Of a stretch of DNA of 64,000 nt, positions 17,113 to 24,662 are shown one piece after another (position 1 is the stretch's first letter; each line of letters starts with the position of its first letter). Origin of the DNA: Actinophytocola sp036378875 (GTDB taxonomy: Bacteria > Actinomycetota > Actinomycetes > Mycobacteriales > Pseudonocardiaceae); assembly GCF_036378875.1 (NCBI RefSeq), contig NZ_DASUVO010000093.1:1-64000 (forward strand). The letters run 5' to 3'. A program made the translations under genes and the position numbers. The notes under the pieces were generated by a model that was given only the letters and a program-made list of their open reading frames with translations, did no database searches and had not been told where the DNA came from.

Positions 17113-17412
17113 ATATTCCTCACCTGTACGAAGGGGATCCGGCGACAGCTTGTCAGACCAATGGAGAGTTGTGGAGAGCGAATGTCGAGCCGGTAACCGA
17201 ACCCGACCCGTCACAGTCTCTGAATAGAACGGTGTAGCAGATAACTACTCGTATGAGTAACTCTCCTGCATCCGCCATCGCACATACCCCCACCTGGGGT
17301 AATCCGTTGGTACAACCCTGACGTGGAGGCATGGACACGTCTATACCATTGGCCGACTAGTCCATACGGGTGAAGATTTTACGGGCCCTGACCACGGCCC
17401 GTAACGGGGGTG
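17113..17412. other. Intergenic region upstream of the Hsp70-like gene
   Basis: About 300 bp without a gene. It should contain the promoter of the Hsp70-like gene. I see a short interrupted palindrome around 17287-17303 (TACCCCC and TGGGGTA) and a TCTATACCATT stretch near 17340, but nothing I can assign with confidence. Confidence 0.4.
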
Positions 17413-17730
17413 TCAGCCGCGCCCCTCGCGCTTCTGCCGTTCCTGGTATTCCCGCATGCGCTTCGGATAACCGACGCGCTCGACTTCGTAGAACGGCATT
17501 CCGCGTTTCCTCGCGAACTCGCGGGCGGCGTCGAAGTTCGCGATGCGCCGCCTCGTCCACTCACCGTCGTGAGCGACCAGCACGACGGTGGTGTCGGTCA
17601 CGTGGGTGCGGGGCTCCAGGTACGCCTCCACGCCGCGACGCGCGGCGGCCCACTCCTCCAGGTGCGCGGTGTCGGCCTTCGTGGCGGAACGCATCTGTCC
17701 CTGCCCGCTCTTCCGGCGGAACAAGCCCAC
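17413..17730 (-). CDS. Conserved small protein, unknown
   Basis: 105 residues, beginning MGLFRRKSGQGQMRSATKAD, with a central VTDTTVVLVAHDGEWTRRRI followed by a basic region and a C-terminal YPKRMREYQERQKR helix. I recall similar proteins next to lpd genes in Pseudonocardiales, but no function is known to me. It is divergent from lpdA, about 140 bp apart. The strongly basic C-terminus might bind nucleic acid; that is only a guess. Confidence 0.65.
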   Translation of the reverse strand: MGLFRRKSGQGQMRSATKADTAHLEEWAAARRGVEAYLEPRTHVTDTTVVLVAHDGEWTRRRIANFDAAREFARKRGMPFYEVERVGYPKRMREYQERQKREGRG

Positions 17731-17868
17731 GACCTACCTCCAGTGTGAGAACTGTCCCAACTCATTGTGCCTGTGCGGCCTCCTCGCAAGCCTGCCGCAC
17801 GAAGTGACAAGATGATGTGTGGTTGCCCGGAAACACCGCGGCGGCCCGTCCATGTCGAGGGAGATCCC

Positions 17869-19239
17869 GTGAGCGATACCTCCGCTGACCTCGTGATCCT
17901 GGGCGGCGGTTCCGGTGGCTACGCGTGCGCGTTCCGCGCCGCTGGGCTCGGACTGTCCGTGGTCCTGGTCGAGAAGGACAAGCTGGGCGGCACGTGCCTG
18001 CACCGCGGCTGCATCCCGACCAAGGCCCTGCTCCACGCGGCCGAGGTGGCGGACCTGGCGCGCGAGGGCGACCAGTTCGGCGTGAAGTCCTCGCTGGAGG
18101 GCATCGACATCGCCGGGGTCAACTCGTACAAGGACGGCGTCGTCGCCGGCCTGTACAAGGGCCTGCAGGGCCTGGCGAAGGCGAACAAGGTCACGGTCGT
18201 CGAGGGCGCGGGCAGGTTCGTGGCGCCCAACGCCGTCGAGGTGGACGGGCAGCGGTACACGGGCCGCGACGTGGTCCTCGCCACCGGCTCGTACGCCAAG
18301 ACGCTGCCCGGCCTCGAGCTCGGCGGCCGGATCATCACCAGCGACCAGGCGGTCCACCTCGACTACGTCCCGCAGAGCGTCGTGGTGCTCGGCGGTGGCG
18401 TGATCGGCGTCGAGTTCGCGAGCGTGTGGGCGTCGTTCGGCGCGGACGTGACCATCGTGGAGGCGCTTCCCCGGCTGGTGCCGCTCGAGGACGAGTGGGC
18501 CTCCAAGCAGCTGGAACGGGCCTTCCGCAAGCGGGGCATCAAGTACAAGACCGGGGTCCGGTTCACCGGTGCGTCTCAGAATGAGACCGGCGTTACGGTG
18601 TCGCTGGAGTCCGGCGAGACGATCGAGGCCGGGACCCTGCTCGTCGCGGTCGGCCGGGGCCCCAACAGCGCGGGCCACGGCTACGAGGAGGCCGGCGTCA
18701 CGATGGAGCGCGGGTTCGTGCTCACCGACGACCGGCTGCGCACCAACCTGGACAACGTCTACGCCGTCGGCGACCTGGTGCCGGGCCTGCAGCTCGCGCA
18801 CCGCGGGTTCCAGCACGGCATCTTCGTCGCCGAGGAGATCGCCGGGCAGTCGCCCCGGCCGGTCGAGGAGGCCGGCATCCCGCGGGTCACCTACTGCAAG
18901 CCGGAGGTCGCGTCCGTCGGTCTCACCGAGGCGCAGGCCAAGGAGAAGTTCGGCGGCGCGGACACCTACACGTACGCGTTGAGCGGCAACGGGAAGAGTC
19001 AGATCCTGAAGACCGCGGGCGGCGTCAAGCTCGTCAAGGCGCCGGACGGCCCCGTGGTGGGCATCACGATGGTCGGCGAGCGCGTTGGCGAGCTCGTCGG
19101 GGAAGCACAGTTGATCTACAACTGGGAGGCCTACCCGGAGGACGTCGCGCCGCTCATCCACGCCCACCCCACCCAGACCGAGGCGCTGGGCGAGGCATTC
19201 CTCGCTCTGGCAGGCAAGCCACTGCACGTGCACGGCTGA
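17869..19239 (+). CDS. lpdA: Dihydrolipoamide dehydrogenase (E3)
   Basis: 456-residue FAD flavoprotein that reoxidises dihydrolipoyl groups of 2-oxoacid dehydrogenase complexes with NAD+. Order of motifs: FAD-binding LGGGSGGYACAFRAA, redox-active disulphide GGTCLHRGCIPTK (the two Cys five apart), NAD-binding VVLGGGVIGVEFASVW, the second FAD motif NVYAVGDLVPG, and the C-terminal catalytic HAHPTQTEALGEAF with His-Glu. The GTG at 17869 follows GAGGGAG at good spacing. It is followed by the E2 gene after 39 bp, clearly one operon. Confidence 0.95.
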   Translation: MSDTSADLVILGGGSGGYACAFRAAGLGLSVVLVEKDKLGGTCLHRGCIPTKALLHAAEVADLAREGDQFGVKSSLEGIDIAGVNSYKDGVVAGLYKGLQGLAKANKVTVVEGAGRFVAPNAVEVDGQRYTGRDVVLATGSYAKTLPGLELGGRIITSDQAVHLDYVPQSVVVLGGGVIGVEFASVWASFGADVTIVEALPRLVPLEDEWASKQLERAFRKRGIKYKTGVRFTGASQNETGVTVSLESGETIEAGTLLVAVGRGPNSAGHGYEEAGVTMERGFVLTDDRLRTNLDNVYAVGDLVPGLQLAHRGFQHGIFVAEEIAGQSPRPVEEAGIPRVTYCKPEVASVGLTEAQAKEKFGGADTYTYALSGNGKSQILKTAGGVKLVKAPDGPVVGITMVGERVGELVGEAQLIYNWEAYPEDVAPLIHAHPTQTEALGEAFLALAGKPLHVHG

Positions 19240-19278
19240 GCCCACATAGCCACATAAGTTCAAGGAGTCAGCAAAACC

Positions 19279-21009
19279 ATGGCGTTCTCCGTCCAGATGC
19301 CGGCGCTCGGCGAGAGTGTCACCGAGGGCACTGTCACCCGGTGGCTCAAGCAGGTGGGCGACACCGTCGAGGTCGACGAGCCGTTGCTGGAGGTGTCCAC
19401 CGACAAGGTCGACACCGAGATCCCGTCCCCGGCGGCCGGTGTCCTGCAGAAGATCGTCGCCGAGGAGGACGAGACGGTCGAGGTCGGCGCCGAGCTCGCG
19501 GTGATCGGCGACTCCGCCGAGGACACGGGCGGTTCGGACGACTCGGGTGACTCGGCGCCCGCCGCCGAGCCCGTGGCCGACGACCCGCAGCCGGAGCCCC
19601 AGGCAGAAGCCGAAGCAGAGGCCGAGCCCGAGCCGGCGGCCGCCCCCGCGTCGTCGGGTGACGGCACGCCGGTGACCATGCCCGCGCTCGGCGAGAGCGT
19701 GACCGAGGGCACTGTCACCCGGTGGCTCAAGCAAGTGGGCGACACCGTCGAGGTCGACGAGCCGTTGCTGGAGGTGTCCACCGACAAGGTCGACACCGAG
19801 ATCCCGTCCCCGGTCGCCGGCACCCTGCTGGAGATCACCGCGGGCGAGGACGAGACCGTCGAGGTCGGCGGCCAGCTCGCGGTCGTGGGTTCCGGCAGCC
19901 CGGCGCCAGCGCAGGAGGCCCCGAAGCCCGAGCCGAAGCCGGAACCCGAGCCCGAGCCCGAGCCGACGCCCGCCCCGAAGCAGGAAGCTCCCAAGCAGGA
20001 GGCACCCAAGCCGGCACCGAAGCCGGAGCCCGCGCCGAAGCCGGCGCCACGGCCCGCGGCCGAGGAGAACGGCGCGGCACGTGGCGACGGTCCGTACGTC
20101 ACGCCGCTGGTGCGCAAGCTCGCCGCCGAGCACGACGTGGACCTGTCCGCGCTGCGGGGCAGCGGCGTCGGTGGCCGCATCCGCAAGCAGGACGTGCTGG
20201 CCGCGGCCGAGGCCGCGAAGCAGCCGGCTCCCGCCGCTGCCGCACCGGCCGCCAGGCCGAGCGCACCCGCGGCGCCTGCCGCCGACCTGCGTGGCAAGAC
20301 CGAGAAGATGAGCCGCCTGCGGCAGACGGTGTCCCGCCGCATGGTCGAGTCGCTGCAGACCGCCGCGCAGCTCACCCAGGTCGTCGAGGTCGACGTCACC
20401 AAGATCGCCAAGCTGCGGTCCCGCGCGAAGACCGCGTTCGAGGCACGTGAGGGCGTGAAGCTCACGTTCCTGCCGTTCTTCGCCAAGGCCACGGTCGAGG
20501 CGCTCAAGCAGCACCCGAAGCTGAACGCGTCGATCAACGACGAGACCAAGGAGGTGACCTACCACGGCGCCGAGCACCTCGGCATCGCGGTGGACACCGA
20601 CCGCGGCCTGCTGACCCCGGCCATCCACAACGCGGGTGACCTGAGCGTGGCCGGTCTCGCCCACAAGATCGCCGACATCGCCGAGCGCACCAGGTCGAAC
20701 AAGATCACGCCGGACGAGCTGTTCGGCGCCACGTTCAACCTCACCAACCTGGGCAGCCAGGGCGCGCTGTGGGACACCCCGATCCTCCAGCTGCCGCAGG
20801 TCGGCATCCTGGGCGTCGGCCTGGTCGTCAAGCGGCCGGTGGTGGTCACCGACCAGGACGGCAACGACACCATCGCGATCCGGTCGATGATGTACCTGGC
20901 GCTGACCTACGACCACCGTCTCGTCGACGGCGCGGACGCGGGCCGGTTCCTGACCACCATCAAGAACCGCTTGCAGGAAGGCAACTTCGAGGGCGAACTC
21001 GGCTTGTGA
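19279..21009 (+). CDS. sucB: 2-oxoacid dehydrogenase E2, dihydrolipoamide acyltransferase with two lipoyl domains
   Basis: 576 residues. Two lipoyl domains (about 1-78 and 128-205) each carry the lipoylated lysine in STDKVDTE (K43 and K170). Long Pro/Glu/Ala/Lys linkers follow, then a peripheral subunit-binding domain (about 272-310, TPLVRKLAAEHDVDLSAL) and a catalytic CoA acyltransferase domain ending in TYDHRLVDGADAG with the active-site His. Whether it serves pyruvate, 2-oxoglutarate or both cannot be read from sequence; the mycobacterial counterpart DlaT works with AceE. The lipoyl repeats are nearly identical at DNA level (19303-19432 and 19684-19813). Confidence 0.93.
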   Translation: MAFSVQMPALGESVTEGTVTRWLKQVGDTVEVDEPLLEVSTDKVDTEIPSPAAGVLQKIVAEEDETVEVGAELAVIGDSAEDTGGSDDSGDSAPAAEPVADDPQPEPQAEAEAEAEPEPAAAPASSGDGTPVTMPALGESVTEGTVTRWLKQVGDTVEVDEPLLEVSTDKVDTEIPSPVAGTLLEITAGEDETVEVGGQLAVVGSGSPAPAQEAPKPEPKPEPEPEPEPTPAPKQEAPKQEAPKPAPKPEPAPKPAPRPAAEENGAARGDGPYVTPLVRKLAAEHDVDLSALRGSGVGGRIRKQDVLAAAEAAKQPAPAAAAPAARPSAPAAPAADLRGKTEKMSRLRQTVSRRMVESLQTAAQLTQVVEVDVTKIAKLRSRAKTAFEAREGVKLTFLPFFAKATVEALKQHPKLNASINDETKEVTYHGAEHLGIAVDTDRGLLTPAIHNAGDLSVAGLAHKIADIAERTRSNKITPDELFGATFNLTNLGSQGALWDTPILQLPQVGILGVGLVVKRPVVVTDQDGNDTIAIRSMMYLALTYDHRLVDGADAGRFLTTIKNRLQEGNFEGELGL

Positions 21010-21890
21010 GAATCATGGTGGCCGGTGCGTCCGGCATGATCGGATCCGCGCTCGTCAAGGAGCTGCGGACAGCCGGTCACGAGGTGCTCCGACTGGTCCG
21101 GCGTGTCCCGACCGCGGCGGACGAACGTCGCTGGGACCCGCCGGCCGGCCGCATCGACGACGGTGCGCTGGCCGGCGCGGACGCCGTGGTGAACCTGTGC
21201 GGCGCGCCGGTGGCGAACCGCAGGTGGAGCCACGCGCGCCGGCAGGTGCTGGTGAACAGCCGGGTCGAGCCGACCGAGGTGCTGGCCGCGGCCGTCGCCG
21301 AGCAGGACATCCCGCTGCTCGTGAACGCGTCCGCGGCCGGCTACTACGGCGACAAGGGTGACCAGGTCGTCGAGGAGTCCGCGCCGAGGGGCACCGGTTT
21401 CCTCGCCGACCTGGTACATGGCTGGGAGGCGGCCACACAGCGGGCCTCGGAGGCAGGCGCCCGAGTGGTGCTGCTGCGGACCGGCCACGTGCTCGCGCGC
21501 CGCGGCGGGCTCATGGGCATGCTCAAGCCATTGTTCAAGGTCGCGCTCGGCGGTCGCCTCGGCAACGGTCGCCAGTACATGCCGTGGATCCACGTCGACG
21601 ACCAGGTGGCGGCCATGCGGCACCTGATCGAGCAGGACACGGTGTCTGGCGCGGTGAACGTCTGCTCCCCCAACCCGGTCACCAACGCGGAGTTCACGGC
21701 GGCGCTCGGCCGCGCGGTCCACCGCCCGGCACCGTGGTTCGCCCCGGCGCCGGCGATCAAGCTGGCGATCGGCGACGGGGACGGCGAAACCCTTTACAGC
21801 CAGCGGATGATCCCGACCGTGCTGACGGCGAACGGCTTCACCTTCCGCCACCCCAACCTGGACGAAACGCTGTCGTCCCTGCTCACGTAG
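21006..21890 (+). CDS. TIGR01777-family epimerase-like protein
   Basis: 294 residues, an NAD(P)-binding atypical SDR. The N-terminal VAGASGMIGSALVKEL is the dinucleotide fold, followed by AVVNLCGAPVANRRW, the NASAAGYYGDKGDQVV block and PWIHVDDQV, all typical of TIGR01777 proteins (Rv2216-like). Its GTG start overlaps the E2 stop by two bases (GTGA), implying translational coupling to sucB. The reaction is unknown. Confidence 0.85.
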   Translation: MRIMVAGASGMIGSALVKELRTAGHEVLRLVRRVPTAADERRWDPPAGRIDDGALAGADAVVNLCGAPVANRRWSHARRQVLVNSRVEPTEVLAAAVAEQDIPLLVNASAAGYYGDKGDQVVEESAPRGTGFLADLVHGWEAATQRASEAGARVVLLRTGHVLARRGGLMGMLKPLFKVALGGRLGNGRQYMPWIHVDDQVAAMRHLIEQDTVSGAVNVCSPNPVTNAEFTAALGRAVHRPAPWFAPAPAIKLAIGDGDGETLYSQRMIPTVLTANGFTFRHPNLDETLSSLLT

Positions 21891-21932
21891 CCCATCTACT
21901 CTGTCGCTTGTGGACAGCGTAGGGTCAGGTGG

Positions 21933-22661
21933 GTGAGTTCCTGTCGCGCGTCTGGCGCTCCCGTGCATGTCCGCGAGCTCGGCACGATCGACTACCTCGA
22001 CGCGTGGAATCTCCAACGTGAGTTGGCGACCGCGCGCGCCGAGGACACCGGGCCCGACACGCTGCTGCTGCTGGAACACCCGTCCGTGTACACGGCTGGC
22101 AAGCGCACGGAGGCCGACGAACGCCCCGACGACGGCACCCCGGTCGTGGACGTCGACCGCGGCGGCAAGATCACCTGGCACGGCCCCGGACAGCTGGTCG
22201 GCTACCCCATCGTGAAGCTCGCCGACCCGATCGACGTGGTGCACTACGTCCGACGCGTGGAACAGGCTTTGATCACGGTGTGCGACGAGCTGGGCGTGCG
22301 CACGGGCCGCGTCGAGGGCCGCAGCGGCGTCTGGCTACCGGCCGACGACCACCGCCAGGAACGCAAGATCGCGGCCATCGGCATCCGCGTCCAACGCGGC
22401 GTGACCATGCACGGCTTCGAAATCAACTGCGACGCCGACCTGACCGCGTTCGAGCGCATCGTCCCGTGCGGCATCCGCGACGCTGGCGTGACGTCCCTGT
22501 CCGCCGAACTGGGCCGCCCGGTGACCGTCGCCGAGGTGTCACCACTCGCGGAGAAGTACGTACTCGCGGCCCTGGAAGGCGAACTGCCGGTAGAGGACCG
22601 CTGGCTCCCCCGCTGGACCCCCACGAGCCCAGGCGTGAACTTCGAGCTCGCGCAGTATTAG
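21933..22661 (+). CDS. lipB: Octanoyltransferase
   Basis: LipB transfers octanoyl from octanoyl-ACP to the lipoyl domain lysine, the first step of endogenous lipoate synthesis. 242 residues. Motifs: LLLEHPSVYTAGKR, GGKITWHGPGQLVGYPI, the active-site lysine in RKIAAIGIRV, and the active-site cysteine in FERIVPCGI. The start is GTG 21933 without a clear ribosome-binding site, with TAGGGT about seven bases upstream, so it may be leaderless. Substrate (octanoyl-ACP) and target (E2) both fit local genes. Confidence 0.93.
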   Translation: MSSCRASGAPVHVRELGTIDYLDAWNLQRELATARAEDTGPDTLLLLEHPSVYTAGKRTEADERPDDGTPVVDVDRGGKITWHGPGQLVGYPIVKLADPIDVVHYVRRVEQALITVCDELGVRTGRVEGRSGVWLPADDHRQERKIAAIGIRVQRGVTMHGFEINCDADLTAFERIVPCGIRDAGVTSLSAELGRPVTVAEVSPLAEKYVLAALEGELPVEDRWLPRWTPTSPGVNFELAQY

Positions 22662-22876
22662 ACGGCCGCCTACGCCTTCGGCGGCGGCCTCGGGTCGGTT
22701 TGCTTAGGTGGTTGCGGGCTGGTGTAAGTGGTCGTCTGCCGTAGGTGGTCGCGTGACGATGCCCGCGGCCAGGGGCTCGTTCCTCACCCCTGCCCTTGGC
22801 ATCGTGCGGCGGCAGCCCTCGCCAAAGACTGGCGACCTCAGCACACTTCCGAAACTCGCTTCAGCCGTCCGGGTCG

Positions 22877-23335
22877 CTAGGCCGAGGGCACTAGCCGGCG
22901 CAGCAGGCGTTCCACCGGGTTGCTGCGGCACCGGTTGGGCGCGGACTTCTGCAGCGCCACGAAGGCGGCGCCGATCGACGCCTCCTCCGCCGCCGAGTCG
23001 TCCGCCTCGGTGAGCCCAGCGGCCCGTGCGAGCAGGCGGTACTCCGCCTCCACCAGTGGCCACACAGCGGGGTCGTCCGCGTACTGGTCCAGCAGTGCCC
23101 GCAGGTCGGCGTTGTCCGTGGCGGTGCGGCGCCATGCCTCGCCGACCGCGTCCACCGGGTCGCCGGCCGACAGCTCGGCCAGCTCGACGCGTGCGGTCAG
23201 CCGCTGGAGCCACCGGTGCCGCAGCGCCAGCAGCAGCTCACGCTCGTCCGGGAAGGCGTCGCTCGCCCGTAGTTCCCCCTGCTCGACCGCGGCGTTCAGC
23301 GCGTCCCTGCGGCGGTAGAAGTCTTGCCACCCCAT
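22877..23335 (-). CDS. Hypothetical protein, divergent from tetR
   Basis: 152 residues starting MGWQDFYRRRDALNAAVEQG; this ATG has GGGGAGAAG just upstream and is preferred over the more upstream ATGs that overlap the operator region. The chain is mostly helical, with conserved-looking RHRWLQRLTARVELAE and VEAEYRLLARAAGL. I recognise no family. It is divergent from a TetR regulator, with repeated operator-like palindromes in the 128-bp gap, so it is likely the regulator's target. The 22662-22876 stretch downstream holds only a GC-rich hairpin-like sequence after lipB. Confidence 0.6.
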   Translation of the reverse strand: MGWQDFYRRRDALNAAVEQGELRASDAFPDERELLLALRHRWLQRLTARVELAELSAGDPVDAVGEAWRRTATDNADLRALLDQYADDPAVWPLVEAEYRLLARAAGLTEADDSAAEEASIGAAFVALQKSAPNRCRSNPVERLLRRLVPSA

Positions 23336-23380
23336 GGTCTTCTCCCCTGCCATGATCGCGGTCATACCGTTGGTCTTCGA

Positions 23381-23425
23381 CATACCATCGGTATGGTCGA
23401 ACAACGTCAACGTACCACCGGTATG
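23381..23425. promoter_or_regulatory. Twin TetR operator palindromes
   Basis: CATACC-N3-GGTATG is perfect at 23381-23395 and recurs with one change (CGTACC) at 23411-23425, exactly 30 bp apart. Extra half-sites lie at 23363-23368 and 23431-23436. The sites lie between the divergent tetR gene and the hypothetical gene at 22877, so binding would control both. Confidence 0.7.
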
Positions 23426-23463
23426 TGTTTGGTATGTGTCGTACGGTTGTGAGCGTGGTGACA

Positions 23464-24066
23464 ATGCGGTCGAGACGCGTCGACTACACGGAGTCCACCC
23501 GGCAGGCGCTGGTCGACTCGGCGCTGGATCTGTTCACGAAACGGGGTTATGCGGCCACTTCGCTCGATGCGATCGTGAAGCGGGCCCGGGTCACAAAAGG
23601 TGCGCTGTACCACCATTTCAGCGGCAAACAGGCGCTTTTCGAGGCCGCTTTCGACGCCATTGAGACGGCTGCCATCGCACGGCTCGCGGTCGCGATGGAG
23701 GGCGACGGCTCCGCGTGGGATCGGGCCATGGCCGGCATCAACGCCTACGTCAGCGTCTGCCTCGACCCGTCCTACCAGCGGATCGTCATCCACGAGGCGC
23801 CCGTCGTGATGGGGTGGGAGCGCTGGCGGGAGGCCGAGGAGCACTTCAGCTACGGCCTGGTGCGCGGGACCGTCGAGTCGCTGGTCGAGGCTGGTGAGAT
23901 CGAACCGCTGCCGGTCGAGGTCACGGCACGGATCCTGTTCGGCGCGCTGTCCGCCGGCGCCGAGACCATTGCCAGCTCCGCCGAGCCGAAGAAGACCGCC
24001 GCCGACGTGACGAAGACCATCACCACGGTCATGACGGGCATGCGCCGTTCGACAATGCCGGCGTGA
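23464..24066 (+). CDS. TetR-family transcriptional regulator
   Basis: 200 residues. The N-terminal helix-turn-helix is typical: ALVDSALDLFTKRGYAATSL, followed by KRARVTKGALYHHFSGKQAL. The C-terminal ligand domain (QRIVIHEAPVVMGW) resembles regulators of small-molecule or drug responses. The ATG at 23464 is used; GTG 23458 is equally possible. Palindromes in front of the gene are the likely operator, giving autoregulation. Its stop overlaps the next start (GTGA). Confidence 0.88.
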   Translation: MRSRRVDYTESTRQALVDSALDLFTKRGYAATSLDAIVKRARVTKGALYHHFSGKQALFEAAFDAIETAAIARLAVAMEGDGSAWDRAMAGINAYVSVCLDPSYQRIVIHEAPVVMGWERWREAEEHFSYGLVRGTVESLVEAGEIEPLPVEVTARILFGALSAGAETIASSAEPKKTAADVTKTITTVMTGMRRSTMPA

Positions 24067-24662
24067 TCGATCTTCACTGGCCTACCGAAGCACCCGACGA
24101 CCTGCGCGAAGCCGTACACCGCGTCCTGCATGACGTGGTCGCGGACGGCGGCGCGGTTGGCTACGTGGCCCCGCCGTCCCGCGCCGAGGTGGACGGGTGG
24201 CTGGACGACGTGCTCACCGACGTCCGGGCCGGCGACGGCGCGCTCGTGCTCGCCAGGGTGGACGGCGTGGTCCAGGCGATGGGCACCTGGCTGCGCGAGA
24301 AACCGCCGGTGTTCCGGCACTCCGCCACGATCGGCAAGGTGATGGCGCACCCGTCCGCCCGCGGCCTCGGGCTGGGCCGCCGGGTGGTCGCCGCGCTGGT
24401 CGAGCACGCGCGGCGGACCGATCTCGAACTGCTGACGCTGGGCGTGCGGGGCAACAACCACGGCACGATCCAGCTGTACGAGGAACTGGGCTTCCGCGAG
24501 TGGGGCCGGCTGCCGAACCGCATCGTGGTTGGCGACGACCGCTTCGACGACGTGCAGATGATGCTGCGCCTCGGCCACCCGGCCCACGTCCGGCTCCGTG
24601 GCGCCGAGCCCGGCGGCCCAGGCTCGACGCCACCCCGCCGCTACCGGGTCGCGCCCCAGTAG
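24063..24662 (+). CDS. GNAT-family N-acetyltransferase
   Basis: 199 residues. The acetyl-CoA binding motif is in KVMAHPSARGLGLGRRVVAA, followed by the beta-strand/helix part NNHGTIQLYEELGFREWGRLPN, with the usual C-terminal pattern. The GTG overlaps the tetR stop, so both are expressed together and the enzyme is probably part of the TetR-controlled response. The substrate could be a toxic amine or antibiotic but cannot be read. The 3' end overlaps the convergent M14 peptidase gene by 22 bp. Confidence 0.85.
   Translation: MIDLHWPTEAPDDLREAVHRVLHDVVADGGAVGYVAPPSRAEVDGWLDDVLTDVRAGDGALVLARVDGVVQAMGTWLREKPPVFRHSATIGKVMAHPSARGLGLGRRVVAALVEHARRTDLELLTLGVRGNNHGTIQLYEELGFREWGRLPNRIVVGDDRFDDVQMMLRLGHPAHVRLRGAEPGGPGSTPPRRYRVAPQ

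Noticed and set aside
17335..17350. DasR-like site (GTCTATACCAT)
   Set aside because: Only about 11 of 16 positions match, the left half is degraded and no sugar gene is near.
17734..20916. Open frame of 1060 codons opposite lpdA and the E2 gene
   Set aside because: Antisense shadow of the well-supported genes on the plus strand.
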